Below, in pieces: positions 18,537-27,392 of a stretch of 64,000 bases of DNA. Under the pieces are notes generated by a model that was not told the origin of the DNA, made no database searches, and was given only the letters and a program-made list of their open reading frames with translations. Both the position numbers and the translations under genes were made by a program. Position 1 is the first letter of the stretch; each line of letters opens with the position of its first letter. The DNA comes from UBA5109 sp964606735 (GTDB lineage Bacteria > Pseudomonadota > Gammaproteobacteria > Pseudomonadales > Pseudohongiellaceae): assembly GCA_964606735.1 (NCBI GenBank), contig CAZSHI010000006.1, forward strand, positions 1 to 64,000. Reading direction: 5' to 3'.

Positions 18537-19700
18537 ATGATAAAAATATCCCTGTTCAGACTGACCCTTGGCTTTATTCTGGCACTGGCCGTACCGCTGA
18601 GCGTACTGGCTCAAGCCAATGAATCGGTCGAACCCTTCAAAGTAGGGACCTTTGCTGTCGACAACACTCCCTTCGTGGGGCTGGTGGTTCGCGATGATTC
18701 CCTGATCGTTGATATCCGGGCGGCCAATCGTGCCCTGCAGCTGCAATCCAGATACAGTGAACTGAACATCCCCGATAACATGCTCGCTTTCATCGAGCAG
18801 TATGAATACGGCCTAAAATTTTGGGTCTATGAGTTGATGAACTGGCTGGTGGCTGAAGAGTTACTGGAAAGCGACTTGCCTGCCTACGTTATCCCGGTGG
18901 AGGATGTCGATATTCTTGCGCCGATCCAGTATCCCAGCAAGATCATGAATGCGGCCGTCAATTTTTATACCCATGCCTGTGAAGGCTGCTCAGACGCAGA
19001 ACTGTCTGCAATGACACGCCAGCGTCAGGAGAACCGGGGTGTGCCTTACCTCTTCCTCAAACCCACCCGCGGCGTGGTAATTGGCGATGGTGACGACATC
19101 ATCATGCCCTACGGTCGGGATGAAATAGAGTTTGAAGTCGAAATGGCCATCGTCTTCGGCAAAAGCGGCAAATACATTTCTGCCAGCCGTGCCTATGATC
19201 ATGTCTTCGGCTACATGGTCGCCATGGATATCTCTGACCGGGGTGGACGGCCACCCGGTGGTTATGGCCTGCAATCTGACTGGTTCGTCAGCAAGGGCCA
19301 TGACACCTTTGCCCCACAGGGCCCCTGGATTGTCCCCAAGGAATTCTATGGTGATCCCATGCAGCGTCTTCACCAGATCACCGTGATTGACGGGGTGACC
19401 GTGCAGGAAGCCCAGGCCGGCGACATGATCCACAATATTCCGGAACTGATCGAATATGCCTCTTCTCTGATTACCGTCTTCCCTGGTGATGTTCTGCAAA
19501 GCGGCACCTCAGGTGGCACCGGTGCCGGACGTGTCCAGCGCGCCACCGGCTCCGGTTTTCTGGTGGATGGCGAAACCATAGAAGCCAGTATTGAGGGCAT
19601 TGGAACATTGCGGCACCGGGTAAGAGCCGAACAGAGCGTCCCGGCGGATCTCTCCGGCTCGCAGCTACCGCCGACGCGCACTTACCGGGACAGAGATTAA
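18537..19700 (+). CDS. Exported fumarylacetoacetate hydrolase-family protein
   Basis: The C-terminal two thirds of this 387-residue protein is an FAH-family fold. The metal ligands are recognisable in EFEVEMAIVFG and in MVAMDISDR, and GDVLQSGTSGG lies near the C-terminus, as in enzymes that cleave C-C bonds or hydrate/decarboxylate diketo acids (for example HpcE, fumarylpyruvate hydrolase). The first 25 residues are a clear signal peptide ending VLA with cleavage before Gln26, followed by about 90 residues resembling the FAH N-terminal domain. Export is unusual for this family, which mostly works on cytoplasmic catabolites. It is alone on its strand and ends at a bidirectional terminator. Confidence 0.88.
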   Translation: MIKISLFRLTLGFILALAVPLSVLAQANESVEPFKVGTFAVDNTPFVGLVVRDDSLIVDIRAANRALQLQSRYSELNIPDNMLAFIEQYEYGLKFWVYELMNWLVAEELLESDLPAYVIPVEDVDILAPIQYPSKIMNAAVNFYTHACEGCSDAELSAMTRQRQENRGVPYLFLKPTRGVVIGDGDDIIMPYGRDEIEFEVEMAIVFGKSGKYISASRAYDHVFGYMVAMDISDRGGRPPGGYGLQSDWFVSKGHDTFAPQGPWIVPKEFYGDPMQRLHQITVIDGVTVQEAQAGDMIHNIPELIEYASSLITVFPGDVLQSGTSGGTGAGRVQRATGSGFLVDGETIEASIEGIGTLRHRVRAEQSVPADLSGSQLPPTRTYRDRD

Positions 19701-19730
19701 GCGGCTCTGAAACGCTGAAATCTTTCACAA

Positions 19731-19755
19731 AAAAGCCGGCTGGATGCCGGCTTTA
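19731..19755. terminator. Bidirectional terminator between convergent genes
   Basis: The stem AAAGCCGGC / GCCGGCTTT has a short TGGAT loop. On the plus strand the stem runs into TTTATTG after the FAH-family gene; on the minus strand it is followed by TTTTTTGTG and lies just after the symporter stop codon. It therefore serves both convergent genes. Confidence 0.85.
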
Positions 19756-19772
19756 TTGTAGCTGAAGCTGCC

Positions 19773-21455
19773 TCACTCAGGCTTACCCGGCACGCGGATA
19801 TCCAGCACCATGGCTTTGACATCGGCCGGTGGTTCAGCCGTGAAACGGCACACGACAAGCGCTACGGCAAAATTCAGCAACATCCCGAAAGTCCCTATTC
19901 CTTCCGGCGAAATACCCAGCCACCAGTTATCGGCATTGTCAGCAGCCGGGTTAATGAACTTGAAATAGACAATGTAAATAGCCGTAAAGAGTATGCCTGC
20001 AATCATGCCGGATACGGCCCCTTCCCGGTTCATGCGTGTGGAAAAAATACCAAGCACGATGGCCGGAAAAAAGGAGGAAGCTGCCAGACCAAAGGCAAAG
20101 GCCACCACCTGGGCAACAAAACCCGGAGGATTGATACCGAAATAACCAGCCACACAAACGGCAAATAATATTGCCAGTCTGGCAAACAGCAATTCCTGCT
20201 TTTCACTAATGCCAGGCATCAGGTTGCGCTTGAGCAGATCATGCGAGATCGCCGTTGATATCACCAACAGCAGACCTGCAGCCGTTGATAGCGCGGCAGC
20301 CAGTCCTCCGGCAGCCACCAGAGCGATGACCCAGTTCGGCAATTGGGCAATCTCCGGATTGGCCAGCACGATAATATCGCGATCAACCGTTAATTCATTA
20401 AGCAAGGGATCAGCTAGGTACTGCACCCGACCATCAGCGTTTTTGTCCTCAAAACTGATCAGGCCGGTGTTCTCCCAGGTGGAAAACCAGCCAGGCAAGG
20501 CACTGTACTCGGTATTACTGACCGTGTTGATGAGATTGGTGCGGGCAAAGGCTGCTATGGCCGGCGCCGTGGTGTACAAAATGGCAATGAACAGCAAGGC
20601 ATAACCTGCAGATTTACGCGCCGCCCTGACACTGGGCACGGTAAAGAAGCGGATGATGACATGCGGCAATCCAGCGGTACCCATGATCAGGGCAGCAGTG
20701 ATAAACAGCACATCCAGGCTGCTGCGCACACTATCCGTATAGGCCGTAAAACCAAGCTCCTCATGCAGCCCATCCAGCCGATCGAGCAAATAGCCACCAC
20801 CATAACTCTCATTCAGTTCGGCACCAAAACCCAACTGCGGAATGATATTGCCGGTCATCAGTATGGAAATAAACACCGCTGGCACCATGTAGGCAAATAT
20901 CAGTACACAGTACTGCGCGACCTGTGTATAGGTGATGCCCTTCATGCCGCCCAACACGGCATAGAAAAAAACAATGGCCATACCAATCAGTACGCCCAGA
21001 TTGATATCCACTTCAAGAAAGCGGGAAAACACCACGCCAACCCCTCGCATCTGTCCGGCAACATAGGTAAACGAAACAAAAATGGCGCAGAACACCGCGA
21101 CCATCCGGGCAAACTGACTGTAATAACGATCGCCGATAAAATCGGGTACGGTGAACTTGCCAAAATCACGCAAGTATGGCGCTATTAACAGTGCCAGCAA
21201 TACATATCCACCGGTCCAGCCCATCAGGTATACCGAGCCGTCACGCCCCATATAAGACACGATGCCTGCCATGGAAATGAAGGATGCTGCGGACATCCAG
21301 TCAGCTGCAGTGGCCAGCCCATTGGCCAGCGGCGGCACATGCGCACCAGCAATATAGAATTCACTGGTTGAGCTCGCCCGGGACCAGATGGCAATGCCAA
21401 TATATACGGCAAAGCTAATCCCAACGGTCAGGTATGTAAGAGTCTGTAATTCCAC
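19773..21455 (-). CDS. Sodium:solute symporter, large subunit (ActP-like, VC_2705 subfamily)
   Basis: This 560-residue member of the sodium:solute symporter family has about 13 hydrophobic segments. Conserved SSS features include the LATAADWMSAASFISMAG segment early on, TVPDFIGDRY, and GGMKGITYTQVAQY. A hydrophilic stretch of roughly 65 residues around 290-360 (NTVSNTEYSALPGWFSTWEN onwards) is typical of the VC_2705 subfamily. It follows the DUF4212 gene by 47 bases; this pairing is the standard two-component transporter for acetate or related short organic acids. The substrate cannot be read from sequence. Confidence 0.9.
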   Translation of the reverse strand: MELQTLTYLTVGISFAVYIGIAIWSRASSTSEFYIAGAHVPPLANGLATAADWMSAASFISMAGIVSYMGRDGSVYLMGWTGGYVLLALLIAPYLRDFGKFTVPDFIGDRYYSQFARMVAVFCAIFVSFTYVAGQMRGVGVVFSRFLEVDINLGVLIGMAIVFFYAVLGGMKGITYTQVAQYCVLIFAYMVPAVFISILMTGNIIPQLGFGAELNESYGGGYLLDRLDGLHEELGFTAYTDSVRSSLDVLFITAALIMGTAGLPHVIIRFFTVPSVRAARKSAGYALLFIAILYTTAPAIAAFARTNLINTVSNTEYSALPGWFSTWENTGLISFEDKNADGRVQYLADPLLNELTVDRDIIVLANPEIAQLPNWVIALVAAGGLAAALSTAAGLLLVISTAISHDLLKRNLMPGISEKQELLFARLAILFAVCVAGYFGINPPGFVAQVVAFAFGLAASSFFPAIVLGIFSTRMNREGAVSGMIAGILFTAIYIVYFKFINPAADNADNWWLGISPEGIGTFGMLLNFAVALVVCRFTAEPPADVKAMVLDIRVPGKPE

Positions 21456-21502
21456 GCTGTCACTTTATTTTTATGTTTGGACTTTCCTGAATGAGCCATA
21501 CA

Positions 21503-21787
21503 TCAGTGTTTGCTGTTTTCTTCTTCGATAATATCTTTCTCTTCGTGGTGGTATTTGCGATCCAGCCTGTCCATCAGCTTCAGGTAGACAAAGATAAGAA
21601 TGACATAAACATAGATGGAACCTTGCTGGGCCATCCAGAATCCCAGACTGAAACCGCCAAAGCGAATCCGGTCAAGCAGATCAACAAAGATGACTGACAT
21701 GAGAAAAGACACAACAAACCAGATAGCCAGCAGAATGCTCAGGATACGAATATTTTCTTTCCAGTACTGCGAGTCCTTATTGGGCAT
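21503..21787 (-). CDS. Sodium:solute symporter small subunit (DUF4212)
   Basis: The 94-residue membrane protein has two transmembrane helices (about residues 15-38 and 52-72), a conserved LLAIWFVVSF segment, and FGGFSLGFWMAQQGSIYVYV, which is diagnostic of DUF4212. It is the small partner always found beside VC_2705-type symporters and is encoded directly upstream of the large subunit. The C-terminal tail is highly charged (HHEEKDIIEEEN) and should face the cytoplasm. Confidence 0.92.
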   Translation of the reverse strand: MPNKDSQYWKENIRILSILLAIWFVVSFLMSVIFVDLLDRIRFGGFSLGFWMAQQGSIYVYVILIFVYLKLMDRLDRKYHHEEKDIIEEENSKH

Positions 21788-21827
21788 CTACTGATCCTTA
21801 TCCATCCTCACAGAATGGCGTCTTATC

Positions 21828-22328
21828 TTAATTGGCTTGCTGGTTTGAGCGCTCGCTTGCATTCAGCTCCAGCACCTGCTCCCATATTTCGTTGTAGACC
21901 ACAAAACTGAGTACGTACTGGGCAATTTTCCATTCTCCGTTGATGTTTTCCAGCACACCGGAACCGCGAAAATGTCCCCCGTTGCTGTTACTGATGCTGA
22001 TTTCATCAAACCAGGCCACTGAGCCATCGCGGGAAAAACTGATGTGCTTGTCGATGGAATAATAACTCCAGCCTCCGGCAGCAAAACCGCCCCTGACATA
22101 TTCCGCAAAGTCCGGCAGCAAAGGCCAGCGTTCTTTTTCATCGGTACCGATAAAGACGGCATTGTCAGTGAAATGGCCCAGATAGCGCTCGACATCAGCT
22201 TGTGCTGCGGCCTCATGAAAGTCATCAAGCACAGCGATAATACGAGCCGTTTCGGATACCGCATTCTGGGTAAAGGCTAATACAGGGTAAAACAATATGA
22301 GGGCACTCATGGTCAGGAGTTTATACAT
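21828..22328 (-). CDS. Exported NTF2-like (SnoaL-type) protein
   Basis: The 166-residue protein has a signal peptide (hydrophobic to about residue 18, cleavage near LAFTQ) followed by a single NTF2/SnoaL-like domain: a helical start ARIIAVLDDFHEAAAQAD, then YLGHFTDNAVFIGTDEKERW and beta-strands ending in GEWKIAQYVLSFVV. Similar exported proteins are common and have no fixed function. It lies upstream of the DUF4212-symporter pair, 40 bases apart on the same strand, and may be cotranscribed; a functional link to transport is not supported beyond this. Confidence 0.78.
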   Translation of the reverse strand: MYKLLTMSALILFYPVLAFTQNAVSETARIIAVLDDFHEAAAQADVERYLGHFTDNAVFIGTDEKERWPLLPDFAEYVRGGFAAGGWSYYSIDKHISFSRDGSVAWFDEISISNSNGGHFRGSGVLENINGEWKIAQYVLSFVVYNEIWEQVLELNASERSNQQAN

Positions 22329-22506
22329 GTGTTTGCCGCCTCTTCAGTGAATAAAAACAATAGCCTTACGCTGCCAGCACGCACAATGCTAACACGAGCA
22401 ATAGTCGACAAAAAATAATGGGAAATCGGCGCCTCAGAGTAATTTGACCGGCAAATACTGCCTTGCCCGCCAGCGGCAGATTACTCTGGGCGCTTTATGG
22501 CTGGTT

Positions 22507-22998
22507 TTAGACGCTCAGCGTTTTATCACCGCGCGAAATGCCGGAAACACCCGTTCTGGCAACTTCCACAATGGTGATTCCTTCCAGTGCCGTGATAAAG
22601 GCATCCAGTTTGTCACTGGTACCCGTCAGCTGAACGATATACAGACTGGGTGTCACATCCACAATCTGTCCGCGGAAAACTTCTACCAGTCGCATGACCT
22701 CTGCACGCTGGGCACCGCTGACCTTGACCTTGATCAGCATCAGCTCACGCTCAACATGCAGGCCATCTGTCAGGTCAACCAGCTTGACGACATCAACGAT
22801 CTTGTTCAGATGTTTGACGATCTGTTCAATCTTGCGGTCATCTCCGATCGTGGTGAGTGTCAGACGCGACAGCGTCGGATCGTCCGTCGGTGCGACTGTC
22901 AGTGAATTGATGTTGTAGTTGCGTTGCGAGAACAAACCGACGACACGGGACAGCGCGCCCGGCTCATTCTCCATCAAAATGGATACTATTCGTCGCAT
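22507..22998 (-). CDS. ilvH: Acetolactate synthase regulatory (small) subunit
   Basis: The small subunit activates acetolactate synthase and gives it feedback inhibition by branched-chain amino acids. The 163 residues start with the ACT domain (MRRIVSILMENEPGALSRVV) containing the valine-binding loop, then the C-terminal domain with IFRGQ-type VFRGQIVDVTPSLYIVQLTG, very close to E. coli IlvH. Its ATG overlaps the TGA of ilvI by one base (TGATG), giving coupled translation of the two subunits. No clear terminator was found in the 178 bases that follow to the next gene. Confidence 0.96.
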   Translation of the reverse strand: MRRIVSILMENEPGALSRVVGLFSQRNYNINSLTVAPTDDPTLSRLTLTTIGDDRKIEQIVKHLNKIVDVVKLVDLTDGLHVERELMLIKVKVSGAQRAEVMRLVEVFRGQIVDVTPSLYIVQLTGTSDKLDAFITALEGITIVEVARTGVSGISRGDKTLSV

Positions 22999-24722
22999 CA
23001 GGTTCTCTCCGTTTTACTTAAAAACATTTCACTCATCGCGCCCCCTTTGATCGCCATGGGGTATACATGCTGACTCTGGTCAACCGCGATATCGATAAAT
23101 ACCAGTTTATCCTTCATGGCAAAGGCTTCTGCCAGTTTGTCTTTCAAGTCGCTGAGTTTTTCTATGCGCATGCCGACATGACCATAGGCTTCAGCCAGCT
23201 TGACGAAATCAGGCAGTGAATCGGCATAGGTGCTCTGTGAATGGCGACCACCATACTGCATGTCCTGCCATTGCTTGACCATGCCCAGTGCTTCATTGTT
23301 CAGGTTGACGATTTTCAGCGGCAGATTACATTGCTTGCAGGTGGCCAGTTCCTGGATACACATCTGAATACTGCCTTCCCCGGTAATACAGGCAACCGTG
23401 GCATCCGGGTAGGCAAGCTGCACACCCATGGCAGCTGGAAATCCAAAGCCCATGGTTCCCAGGCCACCGGAATTTATCCAGCGTCGCGGTTTGTCAAAAT
23501 GATAGTACTGGGCAGCAAACATCTGATGCTGACCAACATCCGAGGTGATATAGGCATCGCCACCGGTAACCTCGTACAGAGCCTGCACCGCCTGCTGCGG
23601 TTTGATAATTTCACCTTCTGATTCAACCGCCAGACACTGCCTTTCACGCCAGTGCTCAATGGTTTGCCACCACTGGGCCAGGGCATCTTTATCCGGCTTG
23701 CTGGAAGATGCCTTTATCTGCTCATTCATTTCTTTGAGCACTGCTTTTACCGGACCAACGATGGGCACATGCGCCATCACGGTTTTGGAAATTGAAGCAG
23801 GATCAATGTCGATATGCAGTATCGTCGCATTGGGACAGAACTTGCTGATATCAGAATTGGTAACACGGTCATCAAAGCGTGCACCGACAGCCAGGATCAC
23901 ATCCGATTCATGCATCGCCATATTGGCTTCATAAGTGCCGTGCATCCCCAGCATCCCAAGAAACTGCTTATCCGTTGCCGGATAGGCACCCAGGCCCATC
24001 AGGGTATTGGTAATCGGATACCCCAGTGTCTGGGCAAGTTTGCTTAACTGTTCTGCACCTTCACCCTGTATCACACCACCACCGGCATAGATGATGGGTT
24101 TTTTTGCGGACAGCAGAACCTCGACCGCTTTCTTGATCTGTCCGGCATGACCTTTCTGTGGCGGCATGTAGGAGCGTATCTTGATGCTGTCGGGATATTC
24201 ATAGGGATATTTTTCACTCGGTTCTGTGACGTCCTTGGGAATATCGATGACCACCGGCCCGGGTCGACCTGTGGTGGCAATATAAAATGCCTTCTTCACA
24301 ATCATGGGAATGTCTTCAGCCTTCTGCGCCATGAAACTGTGCTTCACCACTGGGCGTGAAACACCCACCATGTCAGTTTCCTGAAAAGCATCCGAACCAA
24401 TCGCATCACGGGTTACCTGCCCGGAAATCACCACCATCGGAATGGAATCCATGTAGGCCGTGGCTATACCGGTAATGGCGTTGGTCGCACCAGGACCTGA
24501 AGTCACCAGTACCACGCCGGGTTTGCCGGTCGCACGCGCATAACCATCCGCAGCATGGGTGGCCGCCTGTTCGTGTCTGACCAGAACATGATCAACCTTG
24601 TCCTGGTTAAAAATTGCATCATAAATATGTAAGGCTGCCCCACCGGGGTAACCGAATATCAGGTCCACGCCTTCATCGTGCAGGGCACGAATCAGCATCT
24701 CTCCACCAGATAACATGTCCAC
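22998..24722 (-). CDS. ilvI: Acetolactate synthase catalytic (large) subunit
   Basis: This thiamine-diphosphate enzyme condenses two pyruvates, or pyruvate and 2-oxobutyrate, as the first common step of branched-chain amino acid synthesis. The 574 residues show the catalytic Glu51 in VRHEQAATHAADGYA, and a ThDP-Mg motif that begins GEGS and ends NLNN (Glu where E. coli has Asp, a variant also seen in pseudomonads). I use the GTG start giving MDMLSGGEM: it matches E. coli IlvI (MEMLSGAEM) and has AGAGG eight bases upstream. A leader of more than 400 bases precedes it. Confidence 0.96.
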   Translation of the reverse strand: MDMLSGGEMLIRALHDEGVDLIFGYPGGAALHIYDAIFNQDKVDHVLVRHEQAATHAADGYARATGKPGVVLVTSGPGATNAITGIATAYMDSIPMVVISGQVTRDAIGSDAFQETDMVGVSRPVVKHSFMAQKAEDIPMIVKKAFYIATTGRPGPVVIDIPKDVTEPSEKYPYEYPDSIKIRSYMPPQKGHAGQIKKAVEVLLSAKKPIIYAGGGVIQGEGAEQLSKLAQTLGYPITNTLMGLGAYPATDKQFLGMLGMHGTYEANMAMHESDVILAVGARFDDRVTNSDISKFCPNATILHIDIDPASISKTVMAHVPIVGPVKAVLKEMNEQIKASSSKPDKDALAQWWQTIEHWRERQCLAVESEGEIIKPQQAVQALYEVTGGDAYITSDVGQHQMFAAQYYHFDKPRRWINSGGLGTMGFGFPAAMGVQLAYPDATVACITGEGSIQMCIQELATCKQCNLPLKIVNLNNEALGMVKQWQDMQYGGRHSQSTYADSLPDFVKLAEAYGHVGMRIEKLSDLKDKLAEAFAMKDKLVFIDIAVDQSQHVYPMAIKGGAMSEMFLSKTERT

Positions 24723-25151
24723 CGTTAGATCCTCTTTCTCTTGTTAAGCCATCGCTTTGCCGCAATGGCAAATACAGCAAGCAACAACCTGTGAAACAGA
24801 TTCACAAGAAACATTGCTGACCACTTTTCTGAAATTGGAGAGTTCTGGTTGAACTCCTGCGGACCAATGCGAGATAACGCATCAGGGAACTGAACATGAC
24901 CTTGCGTCAGGTCTACAACATTCAGTGGGTCATATGGGGTAATCACCAAGATTCTATAGAATCGCTTGGGACTCGCCTGAACCGAAGGGTAAATCAGTCA
25001 GCCTTTCCACCAAATCCAGGCGGCCATTATGGTAAATATCTGATTAATGTCAAGAAAAAAACCGTCTTTCCAGCGCTGACAACTTGCATAAGTAAAGGGC
25101 CAGCTTTATGCTGGGCGCTCTTTTTTTCGTAACAACTCAGGAAAAAACCCC
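24723..25151. other. Divergent intergenic region: ilvI leader and MBL-gene upstream region
   Basis: This 429-base gap holds no convincing gene. On the ilvI side a short frame (ATG at 24814, 29 codons, TAA at 24727-24725) begins MFLVNLFHRLLLAVFAIAAK and stops two bases before the ilvI GTG. Its richness in Leu and Val makes it a possible leader peptide, but it has only a weak ribosome binding site and no clear attenuator. A 6-bp hairpin, GAGTTC/GAACTC, lies at 24840-24856. On the other side, a weak CCAGC/GCTGG hairpin at 25100-25114 precedes seven T residues at 25121-25127, just before the MBL gene; it could be a leader terminator. Confidence 0.4.
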
Positions 25152-26000
25152 ATGACCAGTAAAATTATTCAACAGCTGTTCTGTACTCTCACCTTGGTAT
25201 TTTCGGCATCGCTGGCCTTTGCCCAACCACAAGCATCGCCGATCGAGTTGATTCAGTTACAGGATGACCTGTACGTTATTTTCAATCCTGCTGTCCCCGG
25301 CAATGTTACTGTACTGGTGACCGATGATGGCGTCATCATGGTGGATGATAAATTTGCCTGGGATTACGACAACATCATGGCGATGATTGCCGACATTACT
25401 GATCAGCCAGTTAAATATGTTATCAACACACATTTCCATGGCGATCATAGCGGCGGCAATGAACAGGCACAGGCCGATGGCGCTGTCGTCGTCGCTTCTG
25501 AAAATGCCCGCATCAAATTTATCGAGAGCAATCAGGATGGCATACCGGATATCACGCTAGATGAGCATGCCTTTATCCATCTGGGTGGCAAGGTCGTCGA
25601 GCTGTTCCGCTTCGGCCAGTCACATACTGATGGTGATGTGGTCGTTTATTTCCCTGAACACCGCGTGCTGTCTGCCGGCGACATGTTCACCTACGGCAAT
25701 GATGTACCCCAGCTTATTGATTATGCAGGAGGCGGTAGTGCTCGCGCCTGGAGCAGAACACTGGATGAAGTCCTGCGACTGGATTTTGATACAGTTGTTC
25801 CCGGTCACGGTCCGGTTACCAATAAAGCCGAGCTTGCCAATTTTCGTGACAGCACCATTCGCCTGAGAAACCGTACCCGCGAGCTGCTCTCCGGTGGAGC
25901 CAGTCGTGATGAGGTTGAACAGATGCTGCGCCGTGAATTTTACTGGGGCGACCTGCATGTTGGTCGTGGCCTGGACGGACTGATTGCTGAAGTTCAGTAA
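25152..26000 (+). CDS. Exported metallo-beta-lactamase-fold hydrolase
   Basis: The 282-residue protein has a signal peptide (cleavage about AFA-Q at residues 24-25) and a complete MBL-fold zinc site: THFHGDH gives His94, His96, Asp98 and His99; His158 lies in GQSHTDGD, Asp177 in SAGDMF, and the last His in VVPGHGPV. The order resembles periplasmic MBL hydrolases of the glyoxalase-II-like or quinoprotein-relay-associated type rather than classical beta-lactamases, so antibiotic hydrolysis should not be assumed. It is a single gene ending at a strong terminator, divergent from ilvI. Confidence 0.88.
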   Translation: MTSKIIQQLFCTLTLVFSASLAFAQPQASPIELIQLQDDLYVIFNPAVPGNVTVLVTDDGVIMVDDKFAWDYDNIMAMIADITDQPVKYVINTHFHGDHSGGNEQAQADGAVVVASENARIKFIESNQDGIPDITLDEHAFIHLGGKVVELFRFGQSHTDGDVVVYFPEHRVLSAGDMFTYGNDVPQLIDYAGGGSARAWSRTLDEVLRLDFDTVVPGHGPVTNKAELANFRDSTIRLRNRTRELLSGGASRDEVEQMLRREFYWGDLHVGRGLDGLIAEVQ

Positions 26001-26020
26001 TTCGCTATTATCAGCTGTAA

Positions 26021-26048
26021 AAAAAGCCTGCATCTGCAGGCTTTTTTT
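26021..26048. terminator. Bidirectional terminator
   Basis: The stem AAAAAGCCTGCA / TGCAGGCTTTTT with a TC loop is flanked by A and T runs on both sides, so it works in either direction. It lies 20 bases after the MBL gene and just downstream of the convergent KAP NTPase region. Confidence 0.92.
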
Positions 26049-26059
26049 TGCAGGTAGAT

Positions 26060-27369
26060 TTATTCAGAACCCAGCTTGGTCAACCGGGACAACTTCAAAG
26101 CTCGCAGATAAACTTCCCAGCTGTTTTCATCAGCACAAATCATGAGTTTCAACTGGTTCATGAAGCGTGCGGTCTGAAAAATTCTGGGCCATAAACCTTT
26201 ATAGACCCGTATAAGGGCAAACAGGGCTTTCTCCCATTCCTCATCAAACTCTTCTTCATGTTCAAACATTGACAGAAGACCCTTGTCATCATCGTCCATG
26301 GTCGTGCCGGTGATCCTGGCAATACGCTTTTCATCCCAATGAAAGAATTCAGGCGCACGGTGCAGGGCACGGTAAGCAGGCGGCAACTGACTTGCAGACA
26401 GACAATCGCAAAAATGATCAGGCGATCACTGGTTTTTTCCATATCCTCTATAAGCGGCGTTATCAGAATCAGGGAGTTAATCAGTCGTTTGAGCCCACGG
26501 GGGTTTCCACTGATGGAGTTGTAGACCAGGTGATGCAGGTCTTCCTTGTCTTTTTCGGTAATTTTTTCACTCTCCAGGTAGCCGGCCTTGACGAGAATAT
26601 CCGCCGTGTAATCGACACTGTCATGCTCTTCTGTCGGCATTAAAAAGGGTACCTGGATGATCTTTTCATAAAAGGCACGGAATTCATGATCATTGTCGCC
26701 GGAAGGCTCGCCAAAAAGATCTACCAACCCTCGCTGAATGGTTTCATAGTCAATTGAAAGTACAAACACGCAGTTCGGCAGATGGAAAATATTTTTCAAT
26801 AATTCCAGCACCTTTACTGCCGTTTTTGGATTGATACGGCTGATGTCATCAATAAAGAATACAAATCGTTTCTTATTATCCTTGATCAGGGTTTCATTAA
26901 TGGACAACTCTAGAATTCGTCTGAGTTCACGGATACTCGGGCCTTTCGACTGCAGATCATTGACCACCTGCAGACCTGCCCGTCCCGCTACCAGGCCGGC
27001 ACCAATTTTTGCAGCGCTGCTCATGACGGTTGAAGAGGCTTTCTTGATTTCCTTGATGGTCTTGCTGGACCGGGAAAGAGACGCTATTTCATCACTGATG
27101 GCCGTGATAATCGCCATCAGCGATTGTTCAGGATTACAGAACAGGGAGTGTTCCCAGGCATTAATCCATATCTTGTGATTACTGGAATCGAGCAATTGCT
27201 CTACCGTATGCAGGAAGGAAGTTTTACCACTGCCACTTTTACCTTGCACACCAATGGAAATGGGTGTGGCACAACGCTGGATAAAACCTGCCAGTGCCTG
27301 ATGGTATTCACTGATTCCGAATGAGTCACCGTCAATTGCTGACAGTGGTTCGTCATTTAATTCCTGCAT
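26060..27369 (-). pseudogene. KAP-family P-loop NTPase, frameshifted
   Basis: KAP NTPases are large P-loop ATPases, often membrane-linked and sometimes part of phage defence. The first 328 codons are in one frame: Walker A GKSGSGKT at 43-50, Walker B FFIDD at 171-175, a hydrophobic AAKIGAGLVAGRAG stretch near 119-132, and the sensor-like GNPRGLKRLIN. At about base 26387, inside AIVCLQVS, the frame breaks. The continuing KAP-like sequence (LPPAYRALHRAPEFF through EEEWEKALFALIRVYK to the end at 26060) is in a neighbouring frame, so the downstream part of the original frame is nonsense. One missing base would restore a protein of about 435 residues. A true mutation, an assembly error, or less likely programmed frameshifting would explain it. 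Confidence 0.75.
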
Positions 27370-27392
27370 TGGCTGAACTTATTTAAGAAAAT

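Noticed and set aside
18306..18746. Open frame on the minus strand overlapping the start of the FAH-family gene
   Set aside because: It is antisense to the signal peptide and N-terminal region of a clear gene and has no family resemblance.
20661..21188. 175-codon open frame on the plus strand
   Set aside because: It is exactly opposite the sodium:solute symporter gene and reads as its shadow, with Gln/His/Thr-rich composition.
24896..25132. 78-codon open frame on the plus strand in the ilvI/MBL gap
   Set aside because: No ribosome binding site and no resemblance to protein; it overlaps the leader and the hairpin next to the MBL gene.
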